Positions 1 to 8,549 are shown, numbered from the stretch's first letter. The stretch is 64,000 nt of DNA from Ruminococcus sp. (GCF_016287535.1 NZ_JAEFAJ010000010.1:1-64000), one strand, 5' to 3'. The notes: generated by a model from the sequence alone, not told the origin. Made by a program: numbers and translations.

Positions 1-53
1 GAAACCTAGATACCAAAGGTTACGCCCTTTCCGCAGATATCACATTTTGCCAT
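1..53 (-). CDS. rpmB: Start of ribosomal protein L28 gene, cut by window edge, with in-frame TAG
   Basis: On the minus strand an ATG at 53 follows a strong AAGGAGG ribosome site at 61-67 and opens a reading frame beginning MAKCDICGKGVTFGI, which is the zinc-ribbon start of 50S ribosomal protein L28. The next codon, at 8-6, is TAG, followed by codons for V and S. L28 proteins normally continue with Q, K or N and then VSHSH, so the stop sits where CAG or AAG is expected. Other genes here end in TAG, so it is not obviously a sense codon. Either the base is a sequencing or assembly error, or this copy is truncated at 15 residues and another L28 exists. The identity rests on only 15 residues. Confidence 0.6.
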
Positions 54-184
54 TAGGTTGCACCTCCTTAACTAACCTGTAAAAATACAACATGATTATT
101 TTATCACATAATCAGAAAAAAAGCAAGTGTTTTTTGAAAAAAAACTAAAAAAATTTTTTTTGACGTATAAAAATTCTTTTTTAC

Positions 185-213
185 TTGAAATATATAGCGA
201 TTTATAGTATAAT
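185..213 (+). promoter_or_regulatory. Sigma-A-type promoter
   Basis: TTGAAA at 185-190 and TATAAT at 208-213 are separated by 17 nt. The predicted start near 220 precedes the site-2 protease gene at 277 in an otherwise AT-rich gap. Confidence 0.6.
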
Positions 214-276
214 ATATGTTGTATATATCTATACAGCAATAAAAGCAGGTTTCTGCTTTCAGGAAAGGATTTTCAT

Positions 277-996
277 ATGTTCGGCAGTTTGGATATTGAA
301 ACATTTTTAAAATATTTTTCGAGAATAGTTACACTTCTTCTTGTAATACCAATACACGAATCAGCTCACGCTCTCACGGCAAAATGGCTTGGTGACGATA
401 CGGCGATGAGGCAGGGAAGGATATCCCTTAATCCATTCGTGCATATTGATCCGTTAGGCGCTATCCTTATGATATCCGGCGGCTTCGGATGGGCAAAGCC
501 CGTTCAGGTGAATCCTCTCAGGTTCAAGAAATACCGTGCAGGTTTTGCTCTGACGGCTCTTGCAGGACCTCTCTCAAACCTTATAGCCGCTTTTCTGTCA
601 GGACTGGCTCTGGCTATAATACTCTGCACGGAAAAGGGAGTTTTGGCATGGGTCTATACCTTCGGAAACAAGTTCACTACACTTGGCTGTGTGACTTTGC
701 TTCTTTATTACCTGTTCTACATCAATATCGGACTTGCGATATTCAACCTCATACCAATACCGCCTCTTGATGGCTTCAATATACTTCGCGCCTTTACTCC
801 GGAGAAGTTTGACCGCTGGATATTCCAGCATCAGAGAGAGATCAACTATGCATTCTTTGCACTTCTTATTCTTATAAGCGTTATCCCCGGTGATCGTTCG
901 CCCCTCAATATCGCTACACAGAAGGTCGGCGACCTGCTCTGGAAGGCTGTCGCCTGGATACCGAATAAATTCGGACCCTTTAGTGGCATATTATAA
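277..996 (+). CDS. Site-2 protease family membrane metalloprotease (M50)
   Basis: A 239-residue polytopic membrane protein of the small S2P/M50 family, which cleaves substrates within the membrane using zinc. The zinc motif HESAH is at residues 27-31 in the first membrane segment, and a third-ligand motif of the PLDG type (NLIPIPPLDG) lies near residue 165, so the catalytic set looks intact. No PDZ domain is present. The ATG at 277 follows an AGGAAAGG ribosome site. A diverged paralogue begins 19 nt after the stop, followed by scpA and scpB, an arrangement suggesting one transcript. The substrate cannot be told from sequence. Confidence 0.88.
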   Translation: MFGSLDIETFLKYFSRIVTLLLVIPIHESAHALTAKWLGDDTAMRQGRISLNPFVHIDPLGAILMISGGFGWAKPVQVNPLRFKKYRAGFALTALAGPLSNLIAAFLSGLALAIILCTEKGVLAWVYTFGNKFTTLGCVTLLLYYLFYINIGLAIFNLIPIPPLDGFNILRAFTPEKFDRWIFQHQREINYAFFALLILISVIPGDRSPLNIATQKVGDLLWKAVAWIPNKFGPFSGIL

Positions 997-1014
997 AAAG
1001 GATCTTACTAAAGT

Positions 1015-1698
1015 ATGCTTTACAGAATATTGATAGTATTTCTTGCTCTTCTGAGCAGAGGACTCATACTGACCGCTTTAATGCCTCTTGCCTGCTATGC
1101 AAAGGTATGGACGGCAAAGAAGCTGGGTGACAGAACTGCCGAAAGAGAGGGCAGGCTTTCACTTGATTTCAGAAAGCACACCGATTTCTTCGGTATGATG
1201 GTTATACTTGCATTCGGCTTCGGCTGGTCAAAGGAGATAAATATCGATGTATCAAGGCTGAAGAATATGAAGCGTGATGTTACGCTCATATCTCTTGCAT
1301 CGCCTTTGACGTACTTTCTCCTTTACATCGTTCTCAGGAATATCGGAGGAGCTTTACTGAGCATATCTCCTGATATGTTCATACTTCAGTGTGTGTGCGC
1401 AGTATTATACAGGGCGGCGTTTGCCTGTCTGTTCTTTGGTATAGTAGCGCTTCTGCCAATACCGCCCCTTGACGGCTTCCACATATTCTATCAGTTCTCA
1501 TGGCCGAAGTTCAGGCGCTGGTATTTTTCAAACTATCAGAAGATAACGGTCTGGTCAAGATATATCCTTATATTTATATTCTTTATGGGAAGCATAACAG
1601 ACGGAGCCTTCTCTTTACTTGGTCTTTTTGAGAGTATGTGGAGACTTCTTCTTGACCGCCTGGTTTTCTTCGGCGCGGGACCTATACAGATTTTTTGA
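1015..1698 (+). CDS. Catalytically degenerate site-2 protease paralogue
   Basis: A 227-residue membrane protein clearly related to the preceding gene: the TAK-x-LG, the GR-x-SL stretch, the GFGW segment and the PIPPLDGF motif line up. The zinc-binding HESAH of the upstream protein aligns with ACYAK (residues 26-30), so both histidines and the glutamate are lost, and the Asn before PIPPLDG is Ala. Protease activity is therefore unlikely while the fold seems kept; a regulatory or partner role with the active copy is my inference. It ends in a T6 run after which another frame stays open and hydrophobic for about 30 codons into the scpA start. Confidence 0.78.
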   Translation: MLYRILIVFLALLSRGLILTALMPLACYAKVWTAKKLGDRTAEREGRLSLDFRKHTDFFGMMVILAFGFGWSKEINIDVSRLKNMKRDVTLISLASPLTYFLLYIVLRNIGGALLSISPDMFILQCVCAVLYRAAFACLFFGIVALLPIPPLDGFHIFYQFSWPKFRRWYFSNYQKITVWSRYILIFIFFMGSITDGAFSLLGLFESMWRLLLDRLVFFGAGPIQIF

Positions 1699-1761
1699 CG
1701 ATCATCAACGGCATCGCTGCGGTAACGGCATCTGCGGCGGTAAGTGGATTCATGGTGAAAT

Positions 1762-2517
1762 ATGGAAAGTATATCATTCAAGCTTGAGGTCTTTGAAGGA
1801 CCTCTTGACCTGCTGCTGAGCCTTATCGCAAAGCACAAGCTGAATATCTGCGATATCGAGATATCGAAGCTGCTGGAGCAGTATCTGCTCTATATAGATC
1901 AGGCTCACGAGCAGAACCTTGAGCTCGCAGGAGAATTCCTGGAGATGGCTGCAAGGCTCATATATATAAAAACAGCTTCGCTCCTGCCGCAGCCGGAAGA
2001 GGCTGAGCAGATGAAGAAGGAACTTGAGGGCGCTCTCATTGAGTATTCGCTCTGCAAGATAGCCGCAAAGCAGCTCGCGGACGCTTATGTGGGCGGAGAT
2101 ATATTCGTTCGCAGTCCTATGAAGATAAAGGCTGACATGACCTATACTCTTGTGCATGAGCCTGAAAGACTTGCCATCGCCTACAGCGCCATATCGCTGA
2201 AGACCATAAAGTCTGAGCACGCAAAGCTGCACGTTGAGAGCAAGATCAATTCAGTGGTTAAGCGGCGTATCGTTTCGGTAATGTCAAAGGTGGTCCATGT
2301 GCTCAGGGAGCTGTACACCACCGGAGAGGTATGCATGGACAAGCTTTACGACGGAGTTACCGACCGCTCGGAAAGAGTCGCTACTTTCCTTGCAGTGCTG
2401 GAGCTTACAAGATCCGGCAGGATAACAATAAGCGACGACAATCTGATGATCTTCTTCAAGGGAAGAAAGAACGGAGTGAAGAAATCTTGGAGATCAAGGA
2501 CAAGCTCGGAGCAATAG
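1762..2517 (+). CDS. scpA: Segregation and condensation protein A
   Basis: ScpA is the kleisin subunit of the bacterial SMC condensin, bridging SMC heads and binding ScpB dimers during chromosome segregation. The 251-residue product opens with the typical F-x-GPLDLLL motif near residue 12 and the helical LAGEFLEMAARLIYIK segment that contacts SMC, and ends in a winged-helix-like region. The ATG at 1762 is the first possible start because a TGA lies in frame two codons upstream. scpB begins inside its last 31 nt, so the two are translationally linked. Confidence 0.95.
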   Translation: MESISFKLEVFEGPLDLLLSLIAKHKLNICDIEISKLLEQYLLYIDQAHEQNLELAGEFLEMAARLIYIKTASLLPQPEEAEQMKKELEGALIEYSLCKIAAKQLADAYVGGDIFVRSPMKIKADMTYTLVHEPERLAIAYSAISLKTIKSEHAKLHVESKINSVVKRRIVSVMSKVVHVLRELYTTGEVCMDKLYDGVTDRSERVATFLAVLELTRSGRITISDDNLMIFFKGRKNGVKKSWRSRTSSEQ

Positions 2518-3065
2518 AGGCTATACTCTTTGCAAGCGGAGAGCCTATTGAAATATACCGTCTTTCAGAGGCGAGCGGAGTTGACGCGGGAACGCTGCCT
2601 TCCATGATAAGGCTGCTCAATGAGCGCTATGAGGATTACGGCAGCGGTATATGCATAAAGAAGCTGGACAGCAGCTTTCAGATGTGTACCCGTGAGGAGT
2701 ATGCGGAGCAGGTACGTTCGGCACTTGAGACAAAAAGAACGACGCCCCTGTCAAATGCTGCAATGGAGGCTCTCACAATAATCGCGTACAACCAGCCCGT
2801 TTCAAAGGGCTTTGTGGAGAATGTCAGAGGTATCGACAGCTCATCTGTAATAAATAATCTTGTGGAGAAAGGACTCGTTGAAGAAGCGGGACGTCTTGAT
2901 GTTCCCGGAAAACCGATAGTATACAGAACTACTTCAGTTTTCCTCAGAAGCTTCGGACTTAGCTCAACGGCAGACCTTCCGCCTCTGCCCGGTCAGAGCG
3001 ACCTTGTTCTCGAAACCGAGGACGAGTTCGTGGAAAGGGAGATGGCAGACTCCGCACAGGAGTAA
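2487..3065 (+). CDS. scpB: Segregation and condensation protein B
   Basis: ScpB is the winged-helix (KITE) partner of ScpA in SMC condensin. I place the start at TTG 2487, 8 nt after a GGAGTG site, because this gives MEIKDKLGAIEAILFASGEP, the usual ScpB start; the frame is open further upstream only because it overlaps scpA. The product has 192 residues, with the first winged helix containing AIEAILFASGEPI, the second containing the EALTIIAYNQPVSK signature near residue 95, and a GLVEEAGRLDVPGKP wing. The usual Gly-rich or acidic C-terminal tail is present. It overlaps scpA by 31 nt. Confidence 0.93.
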   Translation: MEIKDKLGAIEAILFASGEPIEIYRLSEASGVDAGTLPSMIRLLNERYEDYGSGICIKKLDSSFQMCTREEYAEQVRSALETKRTTPLSNAAMEALTIIAYNQPVSKGFVENVRGIDSSSVINNLVEKGLVEEAGRLDVPGKPIVYRTTSVFLRSFGLSSTADLPPLPGQSDLVLETEDEFVEREMADSAQE

Positions 3066-3089
3066 AAACAAACGAAAGGAGCGGCAGGA

Positions 3090-4013
3090 ATGATCGTACT
3101 GAAGATTCTGCTGTATATACTTCTTGCCGTTCTCGGCATAATACTTATTATACTTATGATCCCTGCAGGCGGCGAGTTCAGTTACATCGACGGCAAATTC
3201 ACTTATAAGGTGAAGCTGTGGGTGATAAACATTATGGATTCCGGAGGCGGCGGTCTTTACAACTGGTGGAAAAAACGTAAAGCAGCTAAAAAGGACAAGC
3301 CTGAGAAGCCTGAAAAACCCAAGCCTGTAAAGGAGAAAAAGGCAAAAAGGAAAAAGAAGCGGGAGAAGTACGAGTGGGAAAAGGAACTTGACGACATCCC
3401 TGTAAACGATCCGGAGGCGGATATGCTGCCGGCAGAAACAGTTTCCGATATGTCTTCGGCTGTGGGAACTCCTTTTGACGGTGTTCCAGGTGACAGCAGC
3501 GAGGAAGAAGCTGCTGAGAAGAAGGACAAAAAGAAGAAAAAGGACGATGAGGATAGCTTCAGGGACGAAGAGGAGGAGAATTCCGGAGACAGTGATGAGA
3601 AAAAGGCTCTCAGCGATAAGGTCGAATTTCTTGTGGATATATGGGAAAGCGCTCAGCGTCCGATGCTGAAAATATTCAAGGGGTTCAGACTGAAAGATCT
3701 GTATATCGACTTTGTTATAGCTGACGACGATGCATATGACTGCGCCCTGAAGTACGGTAAGTATTCCGCTCTGGTATTTAACGGCATTGCCTTTTTCAGT
3801 CAGCTTTTTACCGTAAGGCTGAAAACAATAGATGTGCGTCCGCAGTTCGGCGTTTCAAAGGGACGGTGGGACGCAGCCGGAAAGCTTTATTTCCGTCTCG
3901 GAACAGTGGTTATCGCAGGAGCATGGTTCCTGATAACATATTTCTTCAAAACATTCCTACCAAATAAACTCAGAAAGCGTAAAATGAAAAAATCCGCCGC
4001 AAGGCAGAAGTGA
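3090..4013 (+). CDS. DUF2953 domain protein (YtfI-like)
   Basis: A 307-residue protein with an N-terminal membrane helix (residues 4-24), a long charged Lys/Glu/Asp-rich low-complexity middle (about 60-180) and a C-terminal DUF2953-like region (GFRLKDLYIDFVIADDDAYDCAL...) followed by a second hydrophobic segment near 270. In many spore formers this family lies directly upstream of ytfJ, as here, where only 11 nt separate the genes. A sporulation role is inferred from this pairing; the biochemical function is unknown. The charged linker is much longer than in the Bacillus protein. Confidence 0.75.
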   Translation: MIVLKILLYILLAVLGIILIILMIPAGGEFSYIDGKFTYKVKLWVINIMDSGGGGLYNWWKKRKAAKKDKPEKPEKPKPVKEKKAKRKKKREKYEWEKELDDIPVNDPEADMLPAETVSDMSSAVGTPFDGVPGDSSEEEAAEKKDKKKKKDDEDSFRDEEEENSGDSDEKKALSDKVEFLVDIWESAQRPMLKIFKGFRLKDLYIDFVIADDDAYDCALKYGKYSALVFNGIAFFSQLFTVRLKTIDVRPQFGVSKGRWDAAGKLYFRLGTVVIAGAWFLITYFFKTFLPNKLRKRKMKKSAARQK

Positions 4014-4024
4014 GGTATTAAAAT

Positions 4025-4459
4025 ATGAGTGCAAACAATACACCTGTAAGTGATCTCCTGGGCATATCAATCGAAAAGATCAAGGAAATGGCTGATGTAA
4101 ATTCTATTATCGGCGAGCCCATAAAGCTTCCGGACGGTACTACCGTTATCCCCGTATCCAAGGTGAGCTACGGTTTTGCTTCGGGCGGCTCAGATCTGCC
4201 TTCAAAGTACGACAAGGATCTTTTCGGAGGCGGCGCAGGCGCAGGAGTTTCCATAAAGCCTGAGGGCTTCCTTGTTATAGCTCCTGACGGTTCAGCCAAG
4301 ATGGTGAATATGGAAGGCGCTAATGATCCTATCAGCAACGCTATCGAAAAAATGCCTGCTATAATCGATAAGGTAAGCGGCTTCATAAACAAGAAGAAGA
4401 GCGGAAGCACTGATGATAAGGCTTCCGGTGTCACAGACGGCTCTGTACCGATAAACTGA
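4025..4459 (+). CDS. ytfJ: GerW family sporulation protein YtfJ
   Basis: A 144-residue member of the YtfJ/GerW family of spore proteins. The conserved core is visible: ANTIIG-like VNSIIGEPI near residue 25, TVIPVSKVSYGFASGG, a Gly-rich GGGAGAGVSIKPEGFLVI segment and a short hydrophilic tail. In Bacillus GerW is needed for normal spore germination. It follows a DUF2953 gene as in other sporulating Firmicutes and precedes a sporulation-type D,D-carboxypeptidase, which supports a spore-cortex or germination cluster. Confidence 0.93.
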   Translation: MSANNTPVSDLLGISIEKIKEMADVNSIIGEPIKLPDGTTVIPVSKVSYGFASGGSDLPSKYDKDLFGGGAGAGVSIKPEGFLVIAPDGSAKMVNMEGANDPISNAIEKMPAIIDKVSGFINKKKSGSTDDKASGVTDGSVPIN

Positions 4460-4518
4460 GCATAAACTGCTGAAATGAGGCATATCCTTTAGCATAGCTT
4501 TTATGCGGAGGTGTGCCT

Positions 4519-5673
4519 GTGAAAAGAATTATATCTGTATCTGCGGCAGTTTTACTGACGGTCTTATGTGTATGCGGTACTGCTGCTTACGGTGCTGAAG
4601 GACCTGATATTTCCGCAAAGGCGGCAGTGCTTATCTCCGCTGATACGGGAGAGGTGGTCTACAGCCGCAATGCTTCGGAAAAGCTTCCCATGGCAAGCAC
4701 TACCAAGATAATGACGGCTCTGCTTTGCCTTGAAAGCGGAGGGCTCTATGACGAGTTCACTGTGGACAGTCAGGCAATAAGGGTGGAGGGCTCCTCAATG
4801 GGGCTCTGCGAGGGCGATACAGTCACAAAGTATGCGCTGTGCTGCGGTATGCTGCTGCCATCTGGCAATGACGCGGCAAATGCCGCTGCCGTAAGGATAG
4901 CAGGAAGTATCGAAGCCTTTGCAGGACTTATGAATGAACGTGCCCGTAAAATTGGGCTTTCAAAGACCTATTTCGTTACACCCTCTGGACTTGAGGGTGA
5001 GGGACACGGCTCGTCGGCTGCGGATATGGCTATGCTTGCCCGTGAAGCTCTGAAAAATGAACTTTTTCGTGATATATGTTCACGGGAGTCGATCAAAGTG
5101 AGGTTCGGAAGTCCGCCTTATGACAGGTGGCTGAAGAATACAAACAAGCTGCTCTCCATTTACGAGGGCGTTTACGGTGTTAAGACCGGATTCACCGATG
5201 AGGCGGGACGCTGCCTTGTGTCTGCCTGCAGGCGTGACGGCAGGGATCTGATATGTGTTACTCTCAATGGCCGCAATGACTGGGACGACCACATCGCAAT
5301 ATACGAATATGGCTTCGGTGCGGTCAGGCAGCTTGAGCTTGAGCTTCCGGACGATATCAGCGCAGATATTGCCGGCGCCGCTTCGGATAAGCTGCGGCTC
5401 GTTCCGGGGAAAAGCAGCTGTAATGTCACGACTGTGACAGGAAATGCCGATGATTTTACATATACCGTTCTCAGGCCGCCATTTCTCTATGCTCCCGTCA
5501 GGGAGGGCGATGAAGCGGCTGAGCTGAGGATAAGCTTTCTCGGACGTGAGGTATGTACGCTGCCGCTGTACGCAGCTGAAACTGCTGAGATAAAGGCTGC
5601 GGATAAGTCGAAAAGCAAAAAGGGTATGTTTTCAAGGCTGAAAGAATTTCTCGGGGGATATTTCTCCCGTTAA
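4519..5673 (+). CDS. D-alanyl-D-alanine carboxypeptidase (DacF/DacB type)
   Basis: A secreted penicillin-binding protein that trims the terminal D-Ala of peptidoglycan stem peptides. All three active-site motifs are present: S60-T-T-K63, SGN at 115-117 and KTG near 220, followed by the C-terminal beta-rich PBP5-like domain and a basic amphipathic tail (SRLKEFLGGYF) typical of membrane association. Residues 1-24 form a signal peptide. I start at GTG 4519, 7 nt after GGAGG; the GTG two codons earlier is too close to that site. Placement after ytfJ suggests the sporulation class. Length is 384 residues. Confidence 0.93.
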   Translation: MKRIISVSAAVLLTVLCVCGTAAYGAEGPDISAKAAVLISADTGEVVYSRNASEKLPMASTTKIMTALLCLESGGLYDEFTVDSQAIRVEGSSMGLCEGDTVTKYALCCGMLLPSGNDAANAAAVRIAGSIEAFAGLMNERARKIGLSKTYFVTPSGLEGEGHGSSAADMAMLAREALKNELFRDICSRESIKVRFGSPPYDRWLKNTNKLLSIYEGVYGVKTGFTDEAGRCLVSACRRDGRDLICVTLNGRNDWDDHIAIYEYGFGAVRQLELELPDDISADIAGAASDKLRLVPGKSSCNVTTVTGNADDFTYTVLRPPFLYAPVREGDEAAELRISFLGREVCTLPLYAAETAEIKAADKSKSKKGMFSRLKEFLGGYFSR

Positions 5674-5686
5674 GGACAGGATAAAA

Positions 5687-6418
5687 GTGGAAAAAATAAG
5701 GATTCAGAAAATGATCGCCGACAGCGGCGTTTGCTCCCGCAGAAAAGCAGAGGAGCTTATAGCACAGGGCAGGGTAAAGCTAAACGGTCACCCGGTAAAG
5801 CTGGGTGACAAGTGCGGCATTAAGGATCTCATCACCATTGACGGTGAACGTATTGAAATGCCGAAGAAAAGGAGCTTCCTTTACCTTATGATGAACAAGC
5901 CGAGAGGCTATGTCACTACGGTCTCGGACGAACTTGACAGAAAGTGTGTCATGGATCTGCTCACTGACGTTGAAGAGAGGGTATATCCAGTCGGTCGTCT
6001 CGACCGGAACTCCGAGGGACTTCTTCTCTTTACGAATGACGGCGAGTTTGCCAACAGTATCATGCACCCCAGCCGCCATATATCAAAGACCTATCGCGTA
6101 ACGGTACGCCCTTCTGTCAATGATGACCAGCTGGTAAGGCTGTCAGAGGGCGTTGAGATAGACGGTAAAAAAACTCTCCCTGCGACTGTTGTCGTAAAGG
6201 ACAAGGAAGAGGGCAGAGTAGTTCTCCTCATGACCATAAAGGAGGGCAGGAACCGTCAGATACGAAAGATGTGTGAGGCTGTGGGACTTGAAGTCGCAAG
6301 GCTCCGCCGTACAAGCATCGGTCCGCTGAAGCTGGGTATGCTGAAGCCCGGCAGCTACCGCGAACTGACTGCAGAGGAGCTCCGTGCCATACGAAACGCT
6401 ATAGGCAAGGAGAAGTGA
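5687..6418 (+). CDS. rluB: rRNA pseudouridine synthase (RsuA/RluB family)
   Basis: A 243-residue pseudouridine synthase modifying a uridine in 23S (RluB) or 16S rRNA. It has an N-terminal S4 RNA-binding domain (MEKIRIQKMIADSGVCSRRK, residues 1-60) and a catalytic domain with the GRLDRNSEGLLL motif holding the catalytic Asp near residue 106, then KEGRNRQIRKM. Start is GTG 5687, 13 nt after the carboxypeptidase stop. The order dacB-rluB is common in clostridia. RluB is preferred over RsuA from the sequence style, but substrate specificity is not certain. Confidence 0.9.
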   Translation: MEKIRIQKMIADSGVCSRRKAEELIAQGRVKLNGHPVKLGDKCGIKDLITIDGERIEMPKKRSFLYLMMNKPRGYVTTVSDELDRKCVMDLLTDVEERVYPVGRLDRNSEGLLLFTNDGEFANSIMHPSRHISKTYRVTVRPSVNDDQLVRLSEGVEIDGKKTLPATVVVKDKEEGRVVLLMTIKEGRNRQIRKMCEAVGLEVARLRRTSIGPLKLGMLKPGSYRELTAEELRAIRNAIGKEK

Positions 6419-6419
6419 A

Positions 6420-6800
6420 ATGCTGGAGATACAGGAAAGATTAAGCTCCGACGGCTATGAGGAACTGAGAAAAGCCGCAGGCGGTGCTGAGCTCCACATA
6501 ACAGAGGCTCTCGACAAAGGAGAGGTCATAGGCTATATCGCCTATTCCTATGGTACAGACAGAACTGTGGTATACGGTCTTGACGACGGCGGAGATATTA
6601 TGCTCTGCGACGGGCTTGTCAGGTCAGTGATGCTGAAAAGCGTAATGAAAGGCATAAAGCGTATGCTGTTTGAGCTTGATGACAGCTGCTTTGATAAACT
6701 GAAAAAGCTGCGCTTCGTAAAGGGAGACAGCAGACAGTGCGGTGATCTTGACAGCTTCATGAATGGCTGTCAGAGCTGCAAAAACAACAGGAAAGAATAA
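6420..6800 (+). CDS. Conserved hypothetical protein with C-terminal Cys cluster
   Basis: A 126-residue protein starting one base after the rluB stop, so co-transcribed. I do not recognise a family with confidence. The sequence has an alternating strand/helix pattern (IGYIAYSYGTDRTVVYGLDD, then a helix LVRSVMLKSVMKGIKRMLFE) that loosely recalls a shortened GNAT acyltransferase, and ends in CGDLDSFMNGCQSCKNN, a three-cysteine cluster that could bind metal. No signal peptide or membrane segment. The function is unknown. Confidence 0.7.
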   Translation: MLEIQERLSSDGYEELRKAAGGAELHITEALDKGEVIGYIAYSYGTDRTVVYGLDDGGDIMLCDGLVRSVMLKSVMKGIKRMLFELDDSCFDKLKKLRFVKGDSRQCGDLDSFMNGCQSCKNNRKE

Positions 6801-6821
6801 ATACGAAAGGAACGATCAGGA

Positions 6822-7769
6822 TTGCCAATAAGGATTTCTTCAGAGCTTCCTGCTTTCAAAACTCTCGGAAACGAGAACATCTTCGTTATGTCAAAGGAGA
6901 GGGCGGAGCATCAGGATATCCGTCCGCTGAAGGTAGTTATCCTGAACATCATGCCAAAGAAGATAGAAACTGAGTGTCAGCTTTTAAGGCTTCTCAGTAA
7001 TACTCCTCTTCAGGTAGATGTGGATCTGCTTCAGATGGCTTCACATAATTCAAAAAACACCTCGCATCATCATCTTGAAGCCTTTTACAAGACCTTTGAC
7101 GAGATATACGAGGACAGATACGACGGTATGATAATCACAGGCGCTCCGGTAGAGCTTCTTGATTATGAGCAGGTTGACTACTGGAATGAGATATGCAGGA
7201 TAATGGAGTGGTCCAAGACCCATGTATTTTCCACTATATATATATGCTGGGCTGCACAGGCAGGTCTGTACTACCATTACGGCATACCCAAATACACTCT
7301 TGACCATAAAATGTTCGGTATATTCCCCCACAGGGCTGAGGTAAGCAACTGTCAGCTGCTAAGGGGATTTGATGATATATTCTATGTGCCGCATTCGCGC
7401 AATACTGAGGTGCGCAGGGCTGATATCGAGCGGATACCACAGCTTGAAGTTCTTACCTCGTCAGATATTGCAGGAGTACACATAGTAGCCAATAAGAACG
7501 GCAGACAGTATTTCATTACAGGTCATTCGGAGTACGACAGGGACACTATAGCCAACGAGTACAGACGTGATGTTGAAAAGGGCATAGATATACAGATACC
7601 GTATAACTATTTCCCAGGGGACAATCCGGATAATATGCCGGTGTTCTCATGGAGATGCACAGCTAATCTTATGTTTTCAAACTGGCTCAATTACTGCGTT
7701 TACCAAAAGACTCCATACAATCTTGAGGAGCTTGAGGTCCGCAACTGGAACTGGGAAACAAGCCTTTGA
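6822..7769 (+). CDS. metA: Homoserine O-acyltransferase MetA, predicted acetyl-specific
   Basis: First committed enzyme of methionine synthesis, acylating the homoserine hydroxyl. 315 residues, starting at TTG 6822 with the usual MPIRI N-terminus. The catalytic Cys142 lies in CWAAQAG, the His and Glu of the triad in GHSEYD near 237, and the family signature [10 protein letters not shown] near residue 43. Residue 111 is Glu (GAPVE). In characterised MetA enzymes Glu111 gives acetyl-CoA use and Gly111 succinyl-CoA use, so this is predicted to be an acetyltransferase despite the common succinyltransferase name. No S-box or other riboswitch fits in the 21-nt gap upstream. Confidence 0.94.
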   Translation: MPIRISSELPAFKTLGNENIFVMSKERAEHQDIRPLKVVILNIMPKKIETECQLLRLLSNTPLQVDVDLLQMASHNSKNTSHHHLEAFYKTFDEIYEDRYDGMIITGAPVELLDYEQVDYWNEICRIMEWSKTHVFSTIYICWAAQAGLYYHYGIPKYTLDHKMFGIFPHRAEVSNCQLLRGFDDIFYVPHSRNTEVRRADIERIPQLEVLTSSDIAGVHIVANKNGRQYFITGHSEYDRDTIANEYRRDVEKGIDIQIPYNYFPGDNPDNMPVFSWRCTANLMFSNWLNYCVYQKTPYNLEELEVRNWNWETSL

Positions 7770-7792
7770 AAGGCTTTACGCGGAGGTAAAAA

Positions 7793-8542
7793 ATGGACGA
7801 TCTTACACCCAACAACGGACACAATGACGGCGGTTACGACAACAACGGATATGACAATAACGGTTATAACAACGGCGGTTACGACAACAGCGGATATAAC
7901 AATAACGGTTATAACAACGGTGGTTACGACAATAACGGATACAACAACGGCGGTTACAATAATTACGGCTATGGCAATAACGGCGGGGGATATTTCCCTG
8001 ACGGACCATTCAGGGGAATGTATGATGAGGATAATGATTTTCCTGAACCGCAGAAGGGCAGCGGTTTCGCGATAGCTTCATTTGTTATCTCGCTTATCAA
8101 TCTTGTTATCTGCGGAACTCTTCTTTCGATAATAACGGTTCCGCTCTGCCTTATCTTTTCTGTGGTCAGCCTTGCCGGCAGGAGAAAGGGAGCTGTCTTT
8201 GCAGTAATAGGTATAATCATTTCGCTTGTATCAGCTGTATTTTTCGCTTTTGCGGGATATATTTTCTATAAGATAACTCCTGATTTTATTTATTTTTTAA
8301 ACAACGCACCGCAGATCATCGAAGAATATGACAGGGACGGTTCTATACCGGAGCAGTATGAGAAGTACAGAGATCCCAAATACGACAAGTACTGGGAAAG
8401 ATTTGGCTATAACAGCTTTGACGAGTTCTTTGCAAAGGAATTCATCGAAAAAAACAGAGCTCAGGTAAAAGAATACAGCTCTTCTGATACAGGTACAAGC
8501 GCAAGCATTTCATCCGGTTTCGCACCTGCATTAATAGAATAG
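7793..8542 (+). CDS. DUF4190 membrane protein with Asn/Gly/Tyr repeat N-terminus
   Basis: A 249-residue protein with three parts. Residues 7-65 are a low-complexity run of GYDNN/GYNNGG pentads. Residues 85-150 hold the DUF4190 core with two membrane helices (ASFVISLINLVICGTLL and AVFAVIGIIISLVSAVF). The C-terminal 90 residues form an acidic helical region (YEKYRDPKYDKYWERFGY). The N-terminal repeats resemble the disordered Gly/Tyr/Gln leaders common on DUF4190 and related small membrane proteins. Function is unknown. A clear terminator follows the stop. Confidence 0.8.
   Translation: MDDLTPNNGHNDGGYDNNGYDNNGYNNGGYDNSGYNNNGYNNGGYDNNGYNNGGYNNYGYGNNGGGYFPDGPFRGMYDEDNDFPEPQKGSGFAIASFVISLINLVICGTLLSIITVPLCLIFSVVSLAGRRKGAVFAVIGIIISLVSAVFFAFAGYIFYKITPDFIYFLNNAPQIIEEYDRDGSIPEQYEKYRDPKYDKYWERFGYNSFDEFFAKEFIEKNRAQVKEYSSSDTGTSASISSGFAPALIE
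7828..7986 (+). repeat. In-gene tandem repeats coding GY(D/N)NN units
   Basis: About ten imperfect 12-18-nt units alternating GGTTAC/GGATAT with GACAAC/AATAAC encode the Asn/Gly/Tyr-rich start of the DUF4190 protein. The units keep the reading frame, so repeat number could vary by slippage without disrupting the gene. Confidence 0.75.
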
Positions 8543-8549
8543 ATATATG

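Noticed and set aside
1..53. TAG as a reassigned sense codon
   Set aside because: Other genes in the window (scpA, the DUF4190 gene, cbiA) end properly at TAG, so a recoded genome is not supported.
7828..7986. Regular short repeats that could suggest a CRISPR array
   Set aside because: The units are imperfect, have no unique spacers and keep the reading frame of the DUF4190 protein; they are coding repeats.
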